A stretch of DNA of 64,000 nt from Clostridium sp. M62/1 (GTDB taxonomy: Bacteria > Bacillota > Clostridia > Lachnospirales > Lachnospiraceae): assembly GCF_020736365.1 (NCBI RefSeq), contig NZ_CP085988.1, positions 1,618,001 to 1,682,000 on the forward strand, read 5' to 3'. This document shows positions 53,042 to 62,500 of the stretch, piece by piece. Each line of letters starts with the position of its first letter. The stretch's first letter is position 1. Below the pieces are notes generated by a model, which was not told the DNA's origin, searched no databases, and was given only the letters and a program-made list of their open reading frames with translations. Made by a program: the position numbers and the translations under genes.

Positions 53042-53347
53042 ATGAATAAATTCGATCTGATGGGCAAGGATGCTTTTAACAGAGTGGAAGAGATTATGAA
53101 TGCCACAAAACTCAACGAATTCCTTCACAGAAAAGAGGAGGAGGAGAAGAAAAAAACCTGCATTCTCTGGATTCTGGCGATTATCGGCGTGGTAGCTGCT
53201 GTAGCGGCAATCGCTTATGGAGTGTATCGTTTCTTTACTCCTGACTATCTGGAGGATTTTGAGGACGATTTCGAGGATGACTTCGACGATGACTTCTTCG
53301 ACGAGGAAGAGGCAGAGGCTGTCGAGAAGGAGAAGGACAAAGAATAA
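53042..53347 (+). CDS. Small one-TM protein with very acidic tail
   Basis: A 101-residue protein of unknown function. The order is an amphipathic N-terminus (DAFNRVEEIMNATKLNEFL), a charged EEEEKKK stretch, one membrane helix (about residues 41-62, ILWILAIIGVVAAVAAIAYG) and a tail of alternating Asp, Glu and Phe (EDDFEDDFDDDFF, then EEAEAVEKEKDKE). Similar small proteins occur in Lachnospiraceae, but I know no function. An in-frame ATG at 53021 exists; the ATG at 53042, with GAAAGGA upstream, fits better. It has its own promoter and a 20-pair terminator, so it is expressed independently of pcrA. Confidence 0.75.
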   Translation: MNKFDLMGKDAFNRVEEIMNATKLNEFLHRKEEEEKKKTCILWILAIIGVVAAVAAIAYGVYRFFTPDYLEDFEDDFEDDFDDDFFDEEEAEAVEKEKDKE

Positions 53348-53386
53348 AAGAAAGAATCAGGGCAGGATGGAACTGTTTTGAAAATT

Positions 53387-53430
53387 GGGGGGCTGTGAAA
53401 AAATGATTTCTCATTTTTTCACAGCCCCCC
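53387..53430. terminator. Perfect 20-pair terminator hairpin
   Basis: A 20-base arm (53387-53406, GGGGGGCTGTGAAAAAATGA) pairs perfectly with 53411-53430 across a TTTC loop. GTTCTT follows, a weak T tract, so termination may rely on the long stem. Confidence 0.8.
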
Positions 53431-53893
53431 GTTCTTACGTTTCAGGGGAAAAGAGGTTCCGGTAGCACTACAAAATATACCGGCAGAGGTAGCCAAAGAC
53501 AGATTTTTTGTGTATACTGTTGGAAGTCGGAAGCCAGGAACCGTAGCATTATCAGAGAAATTTGGAAAGCTGCCGGTACTGCCCGTGGTCGGGTGCGTCT
53601 TCCATGCAGGAGCATTATCGGAAAAAAAGACAAACTATCAGACTGGCATACAGTCGGATATGTCCTCAATGCAGGAATGCTGCCTGTGAAATCTGATATT
53701 GGATATGCCACCAATAGCGGAAGCAGGAGACCGGCGGCATGATTCGGAAAATCCGGGCTGTCTGCCTGGAAAGGGCAGGAGATTACAGGATTAGACAAGA
53801 TGGGGAAAGCTGAGAAAGATGGAAAAAGCTGAGTAATAACCGTAAGGAACAGGAAGATACAGTAGATCATGGAAGAGACGAAAAGGAGACAAG
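53431..53893. other. Gene-free spacer with remnant-like sequence
   Basis: About 460 bases with no gene I can support. One plus-strand frame stays open from about 53450 to the stop near 53692, but it has no start codon or ribosome site and no recognisable domain. The motif AGCATTATC recurs at about 53546 and 53611. It may be a decayed coding fragment. AAAGGAGACAAG at the end is the ribosome site of the next gene. Confidence 0.4.
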
Positions 53894-55576
53894 ATGAAAA
53901 AAGGTGAGATTTACGAGGGGATTGTAGAGAAGATGGATTTTCCCAACAAGGGAATCATTTATATTGAGGGAGAACGGGTTACGGTGAAGAATGCCCTTCC
54001 CGGACAGAAGGTAAAATTTCTGGTAAATAAAAAGAGAAAGGGAAAATGCGAGGGCCGTCTTCTGGAAGTGACAGAACCGGCAGCTGTGGAGCTGTCCGAT
54101 GCCTGTCCGCACTTTGGAATCTGCGGAGGCTGCCTGTTTCAGACCTTTCCCTATGAGGAGCAGCTGAAAATCAAGGAGGGACAGGTAAGAGAGTTTCTGG
54201 AGGGTGTGCTGGGGACACCGGGAGTCTCGGGAACATGGAACTTTGAGGGGATTATCGGAAGTCCTGCCGCAGAGCGGTACAGAAATAAGATGGAGTTTTC
54301 CTTCGGAGATGAGGTGAAGGATGGCCCCTTAGCCCTGGGTATGCATAAGAGAGGCAGCTTTTACGATGTGGTGACAGTTGGCGGATGCCGGATTGTCCAT
54401 GAAGATTTTACGAAGATTCTTCTCTGTACCAAGGAATTTTTTGAAGAGAGACAGATTCCGTTTTATAAAAAGATGCAGCAGACAGGGTATCTGCGCCACC
54501 TGCTTGTGAGAAGGGCAGTAAAGACAGGGGAAATTCTTATTGACTTAATCACAACGACCCAGACGCACACCCTGCAGACAGAGCAGTTTGGCGGGACAGA
54601 GGAGGAGCTTCTGAACCAGTGGAGGGAGAAAATTCTGTCTCTTTCGCTGGAAGGGACTCTGGCCGGCATTCTCCATACGAAAAATGATACGCTGGCAGAC
54701 GCGGTAAAGGATGAGGGCACAGAGATACTGTTTGGACAGGATTACTTTTACGAGGAGCTTCTGGGGCTTAAATTCCGTATTTCTCCGTTCTCCTTCTTCC
54801 AGACCAACTCTCTGGGAGCAGAGGTGCTCTATGAGAAAACCAGAGAGTATGTAGGAGGCGTGGACGGGAAGGTAGTCTTCGACCTGTACAGCGGCACGGG
54901 AACCATTGCCCAGATTCTGGCACCTGTGGCGCAGAAGGTTGTAGGCGTGGAGATTGTGGAGGAGGCCGTGGAGGCCTCCAGGGTAAACGCTGAGCGAAAC
55001 GGACTCTCCAACTGCGAATTCATCGCAGGGGACGTGCTCAAGGTAGTGGGAGAGCTGACCGACAAGCCGGATCTGATCGTGCTCGATCCGCCCAGGGATG
55101 GGATTCATCCAAAGGCTATAGAAAAGATCATTGACTTCGGTGTAGAACGGATGGTGTATGTGTCCTGCAAGCCTACAAGCCTGGCAAGAGACCTGGAAAT
55201 ACTGACGGCGAGAGGGTATGCGGTGGAGAGAGCGTGCTGCGTGGATATGTTTCCGGGGACGGGGAATGTTGAGACGGTTGTACTTTTGTCCAAACTTAAT
55301 ACCAAGCAGCATATTGAGGTGGAGCTGAATCTGGACGAGCTGGATTTGACAGCGGCGGAGAGCAAGGCTACCTATGACGAGATCAAAGCCTATGTGCTGG
55401 AGAAGTATGGGTTGAAAGTGTCCAGCCTGTATATCTCCCAGGTCAAGCGGAAGTGTGGGCTGGATATGGGACAGAACTATAACCTTTCAAAGAAGGAAGA
55501 TGCAAAAGTGCCGCAGTGCCCGCCGGAAAAGGAAGCGGCAATTGTAGAGGCATTGAAACATTTTCATATGATATAA
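53894..55576 (+). CDS. rlmD: 23S rRNA (uracil-5-)-methyltransferase, RlmD/RumA type
   Basis: Methylates a uracil C5 in 23S rRNA using SAM (TrmA/RumA family). The N-terminal TRAM RNA-binding domain is at about residues 1-60. The iron-sulfur cluster cysteines are in CPHFGICGGCLFQ (about 76-88). The methylase core includes FDLYSGTGTIAQ (SAM), VGVEIVEEAVEAS, LDPPRDG and the catalytic Cys in YVSCKPTSLARDL. At about residue 470 the usual enzyme ends, but this protein continues for about 90 residues (SKATYDEIKAYVLEKYGLKV, then SQVKRKCGLDMG), a C-terminal extension of unknown role. Total length is 560. The exact uridine target is not determined by sequence. Confidence 0.93.
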   Translation: MKKGEIYEGIVEKMDFPNKGIIYIEGERVTVKNALPGQKVKFLVNKKRKGKCEGRLLEVTEPAAVELSDACPHFGICGGCLFQTFPYEEQLKIKEGQVREFLEGVLGTPGVSGTWNFEGIIGSPAAERYRNKMEFSFGDEVKDGPLALGMHKRGSFYDVVTVGGCRIVHEDFTKILLCTKEFFEERQIPFYKKMQQTGYLRHLLVRRAVKTGEILIDLITTTQTHTLQTEQFGGTEEELLNQWREKILSLSLEGTLAGILHTKNDTLADAVKDEGTEILFGQDYFYEELLGLKFRISPFSFFQTNSLGAEVLYEKTREYVGGVDGKVVFDLYSGTGTIAQILAPVAQKVVGVEIVEEAVEASRVNAERNGLSNCEFIAGDVLKVVGELTDKPDLIVLDPPRDGIHPKAIEKIIDFGVERMVYVSCKPTSLARDLEILTARGYAVERACCVDMFPGTGNVETVVLLSKLNTKQHIEVELNLDELDLTAAESKATYDEIKAYVLEKYGLKVSSLYISQVKRKCGLDMGQNYNLSKKEDAKVPQCPPEKEAAIVEALKHFHMI

Positions 55577-55594
55577 GGATAGCGACTCATACTT

Positions 55595-55631
55595 AAAAAC
55601 ACGTTATCGGCTTAGTCGGTAGCGTGTTTTT
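55595..55631 (+). terminator. Intrinsic terminator of rlmD
   Basis: AAAAACACG (55595-55603) pairs with CGTGTTTTT (55623-55631), followed by ATTGTT. It marks the left boundary of the restriction-modification island. Confidence 0.82.
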
Positions 55632-55654
55632 ATTGTTAAGGGAGACCGTGTAAC

Positions 55655-55712
55655 TTGACTTATAAATAGTGAATATAGTATAATTGTTCTATGTTATAGA
55701 ACATAGAACAAT
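55655..55712 (+). promoter_or_regulatory. Promoter and palindromic operator of the type I RM operon
   Basis: TTGACT (55655-55660), 18 bases, TATAAT (55679-55684). A perfect inverted repeat, ATTGTTCTATGTT (55683-55695) and AACATAGAACAAT (55700-55712), starts on the last bases of the -10 and covers the start point. An inner alternative palindrome GTTCTAT/ATAGAAC overlaps it. The controller encoded just downstream would bind here and repress or time the operon. Confidence 0.85.
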
Positions 55713-55733
55713 TTCCAGAAAGGAGGTGCCGAA

Positions 55734-56153
55734 TTGCCCAACAAGGTGGCTGTAGATCAACGAGCTAAAGATATGATCATCGAACTTGGTTTATTGATTC
55801 GTGATTGCCGTGGAACGCTCAGCCAATCTCAATTAGCCAAAAGGGTTGGCCTGCCCCGTTCCAACATGAAATACATAGAGGATGGTGTCAACGCTCCGAC
55901 AGCGGATGTCTATGACAAGCTGATTAAGGAGCTAAAGCCGGATTTGCAGACGCACCACCACATGGATCATTTGTATATGGCGATTCGGAAAGTTCCTCCG
56001 CCCGATGTTTGCCGAACCATCACACAAAACAAGGATTTAGTGGATGCAATGAGGAAGTTAGAAGGTTGTAATCTGACTCCCGACCAGATTGAAAGTGTTT
56101 CCGCCCTGTTTGCGTCTTTTCAAAAGAATAGAGAAGGAGAACCCATAAAATGA
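55734..56153 (+). CDS. HTH (XRE/Cro-CI) controller protein of the RM operon
   Basis: A 139-residue protein with an N-terminal Cro/CI helix-turn-helix (about residues 15-65; LSQSQLAKRVGLPRSNMKYIE). A C-terminal helical part, about 70-138, shows no known domain. The start is TTG at 55734, supported by a near-perfect AAAGGAGGTG seven bases ahead; the first in-frame ATG at 55773 would cut into the HTH. It overlaps hsdM by four bases (ATGA), so it is translationally coupled and would work like C proteins that delay restriction until methylation is established. Which genes it represses is inferred from the palindrome in its promoter. Confidence 0.85.
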   Translation: MPNKVAVDQRAKDMIIELGLLIRDCRGTLSQSQLAKRVGLPRSNMKYIEDGVNAPTADVYDKLIKELKPDLQTHHHMDHLYMAIRKVPPPDVCRTITQNKDLVDAMRKLEGCNLTPDQIESVSALFASFQKNREGEPIK

Positions 56154-58288
56154 GAGATAAGTATTTTTACGAAGTAATGTTTGATGATACGTCCATTGAC
56201 GTAAGCAAGGAAGTCGGATTGGTCTGGTCCATTGCCAACTCGCTCCGTGGTGCCTATACCTCGGATAAATATAAGGACGTTATTATCCCCATGGTCATCA
56301 TCCGCCGGTTTGAGTGCGCTTTGGAGGAAACCAAAGATGCAGTTGTGGCAAAGTACAAGCAGAACCCTAACCTCCCAGCTGCGCTTCTTTGCCAGGTGTC
56401 CAAATATCCCTTTTACAACACCAATGAATTTACCCTGAAACGCCTTCTGGATGACAGCGACAGCATTGCGTCCAACCTCAAGTCTTACATTGAAGGCTTT
56501 TCTGCTAACATCCAACTGATTCTAGAAAAGTTGCTGAAATTCAGCACCCAGATCGACAAAATGGATAAGAGCAACCGCCTTTACAGCGTGGTTAAAAAGT
56601 TCTCGGATTTGGATTTGTATCCCGCCCATGTGGATAGCATGAAGATGGGCTACATTTTCGAGGATATTATCCGCCGCTTTTCTGAAAACGCTGAGGCCGG
56701 TGATCACTATACGCCCCGTGAAGTAATTCGTCTGATGGTCAATGTACTGCTGGCAGAGGGCTGCAACGACCTGTTGACGGATGAGGGTAAAATTGCCACC
56801 GTACTGGATGCTGCCTGTGGTTCGGGCGGTATGCTGTCCACTACCTATGATTTCCTGCGCCGCAAAAATCCCTATGTGGATGTGCGCTTGTTTGGACAGG
56901 AAATCAATCCCGAATCCTACGCCATTTGTCTGGCAGATATGCTCATCAAAGGCCAGGATGTGAAAAACATTATGGGTGATGAGGAAGCTAACACCCTGAA
57001 AACGGACTGCTTCCCGGATCAGAAGATGCGGCTGGTGATTATGAATCCCCCGTTTGGTACACCCTGGGGTGGCAAAGATGCACCGGAAGGACAAGAGAAG
57101 AAAGTCCGTGAGGAAAACAAGAAGGGCGGACGGTTTGAACATGGTCTGCCTGGAACGGGTGACGCCCAGCTGCTATTCATGCAGCACGCCATCAATAAGC
57201 TGGATGAGAAAAACGGGCGTGCAGCGATCATTACCAATGGCTCGCCTCTTTTCTCTGGCGGAACCACCAGCGGTGAAAGCCAAATTCGGCGCTGGATGCT
57301 GGAGGAAGATTTAATTGAAGCCATTATTGCCCTGCCTACCCAGCTTTTCTATAACACCGATATCGGCATTTATATCTTTATTCTGTCCCGCAATAAGCGC
57401 CCTGACCGCCGTGGAAAGGTGCAGCTGATCAATGCGGTGGATATGTGGAAACCCCTTCGCAAATCTTTGGGCAAAAAACGTCGGGAAATTGACCGGGATA
57501 GCATGAAAAAAATCACCGAGCTGTACTCCAACTTTGAGGAAAACCAGTATTGCAAGATTTTCCCCAACGAGGAGTTTATGTACAAGGAGTATGCGGTCTA
57601 TCAGCCGTTACAGCGCCGGGGTGTGCTGGATGCGGAAAGTATTGAGCGACTGCGGACCAGCAGCTACTTCACCAGTAACTCCAGCATTTTCAATGAGACG
57701 GATTTTGAGCAGTTGAAAGAGATGAACCCCCGCAGTGCTGCCGACGAGAAGAAATACCAGAAATATCTGGCGGGGCAGCAGTTTGTAGCGGATGTATTGA
57801 ACATTCTGGAAGCCAACCGTTCTGACCAGGTGTTTATGGATTATGGCGAGTTTGAAAAGTATCTGAAATCACTGCTGGGCAAGGTCGAGGGGATGTCTGC
57901 CAGCCGGTTGACTGGCATTGCCATGGTGCTGGCGGTGATGGACAAAACCGCCGTGGTGCAAAAAGACCGAAAAGGCGAAATAATCAAGGACACTACCACT
58001 AAGGATACCGAGATCATCAAGCTCACCCAGGACCCAGAGAAATATTTTGAGGCGGAAGTGTATCCCCATGTACCGGATGCTATCTGGGCCTATGAATTTG
58101 ACCCGGAGAAAAAGGAGAGCGCTACCAATAAAGAAAAACTGGGCGCAGAGTTCCCGTTTACCCGATTCTTTTACGAGTACAAGGAGCCGGAAAAGGCAGA
58201 TAATCTGCTGGCACAGTTTATGGAACTGGAAAAATCCCTCTCCGAAAAAATTGCAGCATTGCAGGAAAGCGAGGGAGAGCAATGGTAG
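56150..58288 (+). CDS. hsdM: Type I restriction-modification methyltransferase subunit
   Basis: The N6-adenine methyltransferase subunit that, with HsdS, protects host DNA. The 712-residue protein has an N-terminal helical HsdM domain (about residues 15-160), then motif I DAACGSGGMLSTTY (about 222-235) for SAM binding and motif IV NPPFGTPWG (about 301-309) for catalysis. The C-terminal region is longer than in classic 500-residue HsdM, with a charged extension from about 480 onward (KYLAGQQFVADVLNILEA and later). AAGGAGAAC precedes the ATG. It overlaps hsdS by seven bases. Base composition is close to the host average. Confidence 0.95.
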   Translation: MRDKYFYEVMFDDTSIDVSKEVGLVWSIANSLRGAYTSDKYKDVIIPMVIIRRFECALEETKDAVVAKYKQNPNLPAALLCQVSKYPFYNTNEFTLKRLLDDSDSIASNLKSYIEGFSANIQLILEKLLKFSTQIDKMDKSNRLYSVVKKFSDLDLYPAHVDSMKMGYIFEDIIRRFSENAEAGDHYTPREVIRLMVNVLLAEGCNDLLTDEGKIATVLDAACGSGGMLSTTYDFLRRKNPYVDVRLFGQEINPESYAICLADMLIKGQDVKNIMGDEEANTLKTDCFPDQKMRLVIMNPPFGTPWGGKDAPEGQEKKVREENKKGGRFEHGLPGTGDAQLLFMQHAINKLDEKNGRAAIITNGSPLFSGGTTSGESQIRRWMLEEDLIEAIIALPTQLFYNTDIGIYIFILSRNKRPDRRGKVQLINAVDMWKPLRKSLGKKRREIDRDSMKKITELYSNFEENQYCKIFPNEEFMYKEYAVYQPLQRRGVLDAESIERLRTSSYFTSNSSIFNETDFEQLKEMNPRSAADEKKYQKYLAGQQFVADVLNILEANRSDQVFMDYGEFEKYLKSLLGKVEGMSASRLTGIAMVLAVMDKTAVVQKDRKGEIIKDTTTKDTEIIKLTQDPEKYFEAEVYPHVPDAIWAYEFDPEKKESATNKEKLGAEFPFTRFFYEYKEPEKADNLLAQFMELEKSLSEKIAALQESEGEQW

Positions 58289-59589
58289 ATTTTATGACTT
58301 GGGAAGAAGAAAATGGACACACATTTAAAAAGAAAAAGTTAAAATACATAGTATCTACTCCGATAACAGATGGACCTCATGAAACTCCCGAATTATTAGA
58401 TGAAGGAATTCCTTTTTTATCTGCTGAATCTGTAAAAAACGGCATACTTGATTTCAATTATAAAAGAGGATATATTTCACTATCTGATCATAAATTGTTT
58501 TGTAAAAAAGTTAGGCCACAAAAAAATGATATATTTATAGTGAAATCTGGAGCGACAACCGGGAACTGCGGCATAGTGACTACCGATGAAGAATTTAGCA
58601 TATGGTCTCCATTAGCACTCATTCGTTGTGATAATATTTCTGTTTTACAGAAATTTATATACTACTACTCTCTTTGCTATTCTTTCACACACCAAGTAGA
58701 GCAATCTTGGTCTTACGGTACACAACAAAATATCGGAATGGGTGTATTGGGCAATTTGTATGTAACTCTACCATCCTCAAACGAGCAACAATCCATCGTT
58801 GATTACCTCGACAAAGAATGTGCCCAGATTGACAGCATTGCCGCAGATTTGGAAAAACAGATTGCTCTTTTGCAGCAATATAAAAAATCCCTGATTACTG
58901 AAACGGTAACCAAGGGGTTGGATAAGTCTGTGCCGATGAAAGACAGCGGGGTTGAGTGGATTGGGAAAATTCCTGAGCATTGGGATGTAGAACCTATCAA
59001 ATATCGTGTCACATTCCACAATGGCGACAGAGGAGAAAACTATCCCTCTAAAAGCGAATTACAATCTGAAGGAATACCATTCATAAATGCAGGTCATCTT
59101 GAGGGTGATGGCCTTAATATGGATAATATGGATTATATTTCTGAAGAAAAGTATCGCATAATGGGCGGCGTTAAGCTTAGACCGGGAGATATCTTATATT
59201 GCTTGCGAGGAAGTGTCGGGAAAAATGCCATTGTTGATATGAATCAGGGAACGGTTGCTTCATCATTAGTGGCAATTCGCAGTGTGAGAATCTTAGCCGA
59301 GTATCTTTATTATTGCTTGAACTCTCACATAGAGGAAGTTCAGCGATATTTGTGGGATAATGGTACCGCACAACCAAATTTATCAGCAGATAATCTAGGA
59401 AAGTACAAGTTTTGTATCCCGCCGGTCGAAGAACAAAAGGCTATTGTTAAATACTTAAATAACATTTGCTCTCAAATTGACAATTTAGTTATTGGGAAAA
59501 AGAAGCAACTCTCTACTATTCAGCAACACAAAAAATCTCTTATCTACGAATATGTCACTGGCAAAAAACGAGTAAAGGAGGTACGGTGA
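58282..59589 (+). CDS. hsdS: Type I restriction-modification specificity subunit
   Basis: A 435-residue DNA-recognition subunit with two target-recognition domains (about residues 10-165 and 215-375). Each is followed by a conserved helical spacer (EQQSIVDYLDKECAQIDSIA, then EEQKAIVKYLNNICSQIDNL). The two spacers are clearly related, both containing a QIDS/N pattern and an HKKSL- or YKKSL-type segment. The recognition domains are much more AT-rich than the flanking hsdM and hsdR, as usual for exchanged specificity domains. One intact hsdS is present, with no inverted partial copy or recombinase in the window, so phase-variable shuffling is not indicated here. Recognition sequence cannot be predicted. 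Confidence 0.95.
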   Translation: MVDFMTWEEENGHTFKKKKLKYIVSTPITDGPHETPELLDEGIPFLSAESVKNGILDFNYKRGYISLSDHKLFCKKVRPQKNDIFIVKSGATTGNCGIVTTDEEFSIWSPLALIRCDNISVLQKFIYYYSLCYSFTHQVEQSWSYGTQQNIGMGVLGNLYVTLPSSNEQQSIVDYLDKECAQIDSIAADLEKQIALLQQYKKSLITETVTKGLDKSVPMKDSGVEWIGKIPEHWDVEPIKYRVTFHNGDRGENYPSKSELQSEGIPFINAGHLEGDGLNMDNMDYISEEKYRIMGGVKLRPGDILYCLRGSVGKNAIVDMNQGTVASSLVAIRSVRILAEYLYYCLNSHIEEVQRYLWDNGTAQPNLSADNLGKYKFCIPPVEEQKAIVKYLNNICSQIDNLVIGKKKQLSTIQQHKKSLIYEYVTGKKRVKEVR

Positions 59590-59590
59590 G

Positions 59591-62500
59591 ATGGCAATCA
59601 AAGCAGGACAATTAAAAGAACGGACAGATTATCAGGCATACATTCTGGAAATGTTGCGGGAGGAAAACGGCTATCAGGTGCGTCCCTCTACCGCTTACGA
59701 TCCCGGCTACGGTATGGATGTGGAGCTGCTGTTCTCCTTTTTGCAGGCAACCCAGCCGGATACATTGGCACGGCTGGAAAAACTCTATGGCGATAAGACC
59801 CGTCAGACCATCCTCAACTACATCAACAATGAGGTCAACAAGAAAAGCCGCAGCCTGCTGGATGTACTGAAGCACGGCGTGGAGTTTGACAACGGCGTCT
59901 CTCTAACCCTTATGTACCGAAAGCCTGCCACCACCTTCAACCAAAAGGCGGAGGCGCTGTATCAGCAGAATGTACTCTCGGTGATGGAGGAAGTCTGGCA
60001 CAAGGAGGGCGAGCGCATTGACCTTGTAATCTTCCTCAACGGTATTGCCATTTTTACCTTTGAACTGAAATGCAACACCAGCGGACAGAACTATGAGGAT
60101 GCGATCCGTCAGTATAAGTTTGAGCGGGATTACAAGACTCGTCTGCTGAAATTCAAGGCGGGCTGCCTAGCCCACTTTGCTATGGACTTGAACGAAGTCT
60201 ATATGTGCACCAATCTGAAAGGAAAATCTTCCTTTTTCCTGCCGTTCAATAAGGGCTGTGGTGTTGGAATTCACTCTGGTAAGGGCAACCCCCACAACGA
60301 AAACGGCATCAATGTTTCTTATATGTGGGAAGATATCCTCAAAAAAGATACGGTGCTGTATCTGATTGATAAAATCATTTTCCTGCAAAAAGAAACCAAG
60401 AAAGACCCGGATACCGGTAAGCGTGTTACCAAGGAAACGCTGATTTTCCCCCGGTATCACCAGTTCAATGCCGTGCGCAAGTTGGTGGCAGACGTCGTAG
60501 AACACCATAGCGAGAAAAATTATCTGATTGAGCACTCGGCGGGCAGTGGCAAAACCAATACCATTGCATGGTTGGCCCACCGTTTTGCCTCCTTGCACGA
60601 CAGGGAAAACAAAGTCATTTTTGATACGGTTTGCATCATCACTGATCGTATCGTGGTAGACCGTCAGCTTCAGAATGCCGTACTGTCACTGGAGCACAAG
60701 GCCGGTCTGATCAAGGTCATGGATGAAAAATGCACGTCCAAAGATCTTGCGGATGCCCTCAACGGCAATACAAAAATTATTGTGACTACCATCCACAAGT
60801 TCATGTACATTCAGGAACTTGTGCAGGAGCTGAAAAGCAAGACTTTTGCCGTAATCATCGACGAGGCGCATTCCTCTACCGCCGGAACTGCCATGGAAGC
60901 GGTGACATATGCTCTTTCAGAGAGCCGCAAACTGAGCGAGGCCACCCCTGTTGATGTGTCAGAAGAAGAAAAATCTATGGGCGATATTATCGAGGACGAA
61001 ATTGCCCGTAGCGGAAAGCAGCCCAATGTCTCCATGATTGCCTTTACCGCAACTCCGAAACCGACTACCTTGCAGTTGTTCGGCTGTCTGAACGAAGAAG
61101 GAAAAAAGGTTGCCTTTGACCTATATTCCATGAAGCAAGCGATTGAGGAAGGCTTCATTCTGGATGTGCTGCAAAATTATGTGACCTATAAGACTTATTT
61201 TGAAATTAATAAGGCTATTGAGGACGATCCAGAACTGGAAACGATTGCCGCAAAGCGTAAGATTGCCAAGTATATTGAACTGCATGATACAAACATTGCC
61301 CAGAAAGTTGAGATCATTATTGAGCATTTCAAAAACAGAATCATGCAGGAGTTAGGCGGCAAAGCAAAAGCCATGGTCATTACTTCGTCACGGCAGGCAG
61401 CAGTCAAATACCGGAACGAGTTTGAAACCTATATTTCCAAGCATGGGTACACGGGTATTCGTGCACTGGTGGCGTTTTCAGGCAAGGTCTCTCTGGACGG
61501 CCACGAATACACCGAAGCGGTGATGAACGGCATTAAGGAAGAAGATTTGCCGGAAGTGTTTGACAGCAACAGCTATCAGGTACTGTTGGTGGCGAATAAG
61601 TATCAAACAGGCTTTGATCAGCCGAAGCTCTGTGCCATGTATGTGGACAAACGTCTGCGGGGAGTCAATGCTGTGCAGACCCTTTCTCGCTTGAACCGTA
61701 TTTGTGCGCCCTATGATAAGAAAACCTTTGTGCTGGATTTCAAAAATGAATATGAAGATATTCAAGCGTCCTTTGCCCCATTCTATACTGAAACGATTCT
61801 AAATGAGACGATCACCCCTTCGGATATTCGAACGGTGGAAGCTCAGGTGGATCAGTATAATTTCCTGGATATTGACGATATTGAGGAATTTAACGGATAC
61901 CTGTATCAGGATAAACGAACCTCTAAAGAAAAGGCTCGAATGTGGGCGTTGCTGGATAAATCCCTGCAAATCATCAATCGCCACCCGGAACTGGAAAAGC
62001 AGGAAATCCGTGCGACGATCAAGCGTTTCTTGCGTTTTTACAGTTTCCTGATTCAGGCAACCTGCTTTGAAAGCGTGGATCTGCACAAGAAGTACAATTT
62101 CCTTTCATACCTGGTTAAAGAAATCGAAGTGGGCAGCGGTGGAAATGATTTTGATATTGCGGACAAAATCACTGCCTCCAATTTCCGTCAGAAAAAGACC
62201 GGGGAAAATACACACGAAATTGAATCCAAGCCGGAGGTCAGCCTTCCGACACCCAATGAGGTCTTTATGGATGAAGCCGTGAAAAAGAAGCTGTCCGAGA
62301 TCATCGACGAGATCAATGCAGCGTATAACAAAAACTTTGATATCGGCGTGGCCTCCAAGTCCGCTCTGCAAATGAGGGACATTTTGCTGAAGAATGGACA
62401 TCTGAGGGACAGTGCACGGAATAACTCGCTGAAAGACTTCCGCTTCGCCTATTTTGACGCTGTACAGGATGCTCTGATTGCCGGGTATGAGCAGAACCAA

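Noticed and set aside
53442-53870. A 142-codon minus-strand frame in the spacer before rlmD
   Set aside because: Pro/Phe/Leu-rich translation with no membrane topology or domain and no ribosome site on the minus strand. I treat the stretch as non-coding or decayed.
58282-59589. Possible phase-variable, invertible hsdS locus
   Set aside because: Only one hsdS is present, and I see no second partial copy, no inverted repeats flanking the recognition domains and no recombinase gene in the window.
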